Below are positions 63,561 through 64,000 of a DNA stretch of 64,000 bases, piece after piece. How positions within the stretch are numbered: position 1 is the stretch's first letter; the number at the start of each line of letters is the position of its first letter. Position numbers and translations under genes: made by a program. Source of the DNA: Nitrosomonas nitrosa (GTDB lineage Bacteria; Pseudomonadota; Gammaproteobacteria; Burkholderiales; Nitrosomonadaceae). The notes beneath the pieces were generated by a model that saw only the letters and a program-made list of their open reading frames with translations, did no database searches and was not told where the DNA came from. The stretch lies in assembly GCF_003051105.1 (NCBI RefSeq), contig NZ_QAOO01000001.1, forward strand, positions 124,001 to 188,000, given 5' to 3'.

Positions 63561-64000
63561 TTAGAATCCGGCGGCCATTGCATCCGGCAAAAAGTCGTCT
63601 ACGGTACCAACCAGCGTAATAGAATTGCCGTCATAAAAATAAATGTGATCATCTTGCTCACCTAGCGCATTACCATTCTCATACACCCGGGCGTAATAAC
63701 CGAAAACATCCTGAGAGGTTGGATGATTGGGAAAGAGATCGGAATAGATACTTTCCGCCCAATTGTATAGCCGGTCAGCGGTTGGCAGTGAGGTGAGATC
63801 TGGAGGAATCATCCATTCAATTTCATTACCATCGGCGTCATAGCGCTTCGCGTATACGCCATAGTCGCTGCCATCCTGGCCATAAGAATCCCAACTCACT
63901 ACGAATCCACCGTCAGCAAGCGCTGCAACCGATGAGTTGGATTGGTGGCCGGTTGACGTAGTATTGACGCGGAATTCGCCACCCTGTATCTCACCATTGG
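63561..64000 (-). CDS. Large repeat protein, 3' end, cut by the window edge
   Basis: The open frame continues off the window (codons from 63998), so only the last 145 residues are seen. The pattern is VNTTSTGHQSNSSVAALADG, then GGFVVSWDSYGQDGSDYGVY and RYDADGNE. This is a repeat unit of large secreted or surface adhesin-like proteins. The last 70 residues (RLYNWAESIYSDLFP to GYYARVYENG and IYFYDG) are a C-terminal domain like that of the protein at 53979-55808. An internal GTG at 63899 is not the real start. Confidence 0.75.
   Translation of the reverse strand, partial: NGEIQGGEFRVNTTSTGHQSNSSVAALADGGFVVSWDSYGQDGSDYGVYAKRYDADGNEIEWMIPPDLTSLPTADRLYNWAESIYSDLFPNHPTSQDVFGYYARVYENGNALGEQDDHIYFYDGNSITLVGTVDDFLPDAMAAGF

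Overview
The window is a stretch of bacterial chromosome of moderate GC interrupted by a clearly AT-richer, complete-looking temperate tailed-phage genome. The chromosomal genes (fatty acid cis/trans isomerase with a CXXCH site, DksA, Y-family polymerase, a stand-alone BTAD regulator, large secreted repeat proteins, lipoproteins) suit a Gram-negative proteobacterium. A betaproteobacterium of the Nitrosomonas type is my best guess from family content, but nothing in the window proves it.

Left flank (1-18643): a DUF1488-like protein, cis/trans isomerase (cti), an RsuA/RluF-type pseudouridine synthase, a dienelactone hydrolase, a four-gene ABC sugar importer (lipoprotein, two permeases, ATPase), an FAD/NAD oxidoreductase, a histidine phosphatase, a regulator with HATPase and STAS-like parts, DksA, a membrane-anchored unknown, a six-Kelch exported protein, a VAO-type FAD oxidoreductase, two lipoproteins, and the N-terminal half of a secreted protein.

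Prophage (18632-50187, about 31.5 kb): it sits inside a host gene. Both ends carry the 9-bp core CTTCAGGGG in the same reading phase, so removing the phage restores one 381-codon ORF. Next to attL are the integrase and a minus-strand block: small structural or fibre proteins, an HNH homing endonuclease, a holin behind a terminator-like hairpin, unknowns, a GIY-YIG endonuclease that has taken over the start of its downstream gene, and a fused SF2 helicase/AEP-like primase. A non-coding region of about 0.9 kb (26.7-27.6 kb) holds palindromes, two sets of 11-bp iterons and nested inverted repeats, and is the best candidate for the replication origin and control region. The plus-strand morphogenesis block follows: small early genes, a gpZ-like protein, terminase, gpW-like, portal, fused protease-capsid, head-tail connectors, tail tube, G/GT chaperones made by a lambda-type GGGAAAG -1 frameshift, tape measure, tail tip proteins, an S74 autoproteolytic fibre, and a tail protein carrying seven RCC1 repeats. 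Two further GIY-YIG/NUMOD3 endonucleases sit between morphogenesis genes. A secreted cargo-like protein lies next to attR. A recurrent CATATAAATA motif with no evident -35 element lies 23-75 bp ahead of eight transcription units on both strands and looks like a shared phage promoter class.

Right flank (50188-64000): the C-terminal half of the split gene, gamma-glutamyltransferase, PPK2-type polyphosphate kinase, an exported repeat protein, a TonB-dependent receptor, DinB, a NarL-type response regulator convergent with a hybrid histidine kinase, a BTAD regulator, and the 3' end of a large repeat protein running off the window.
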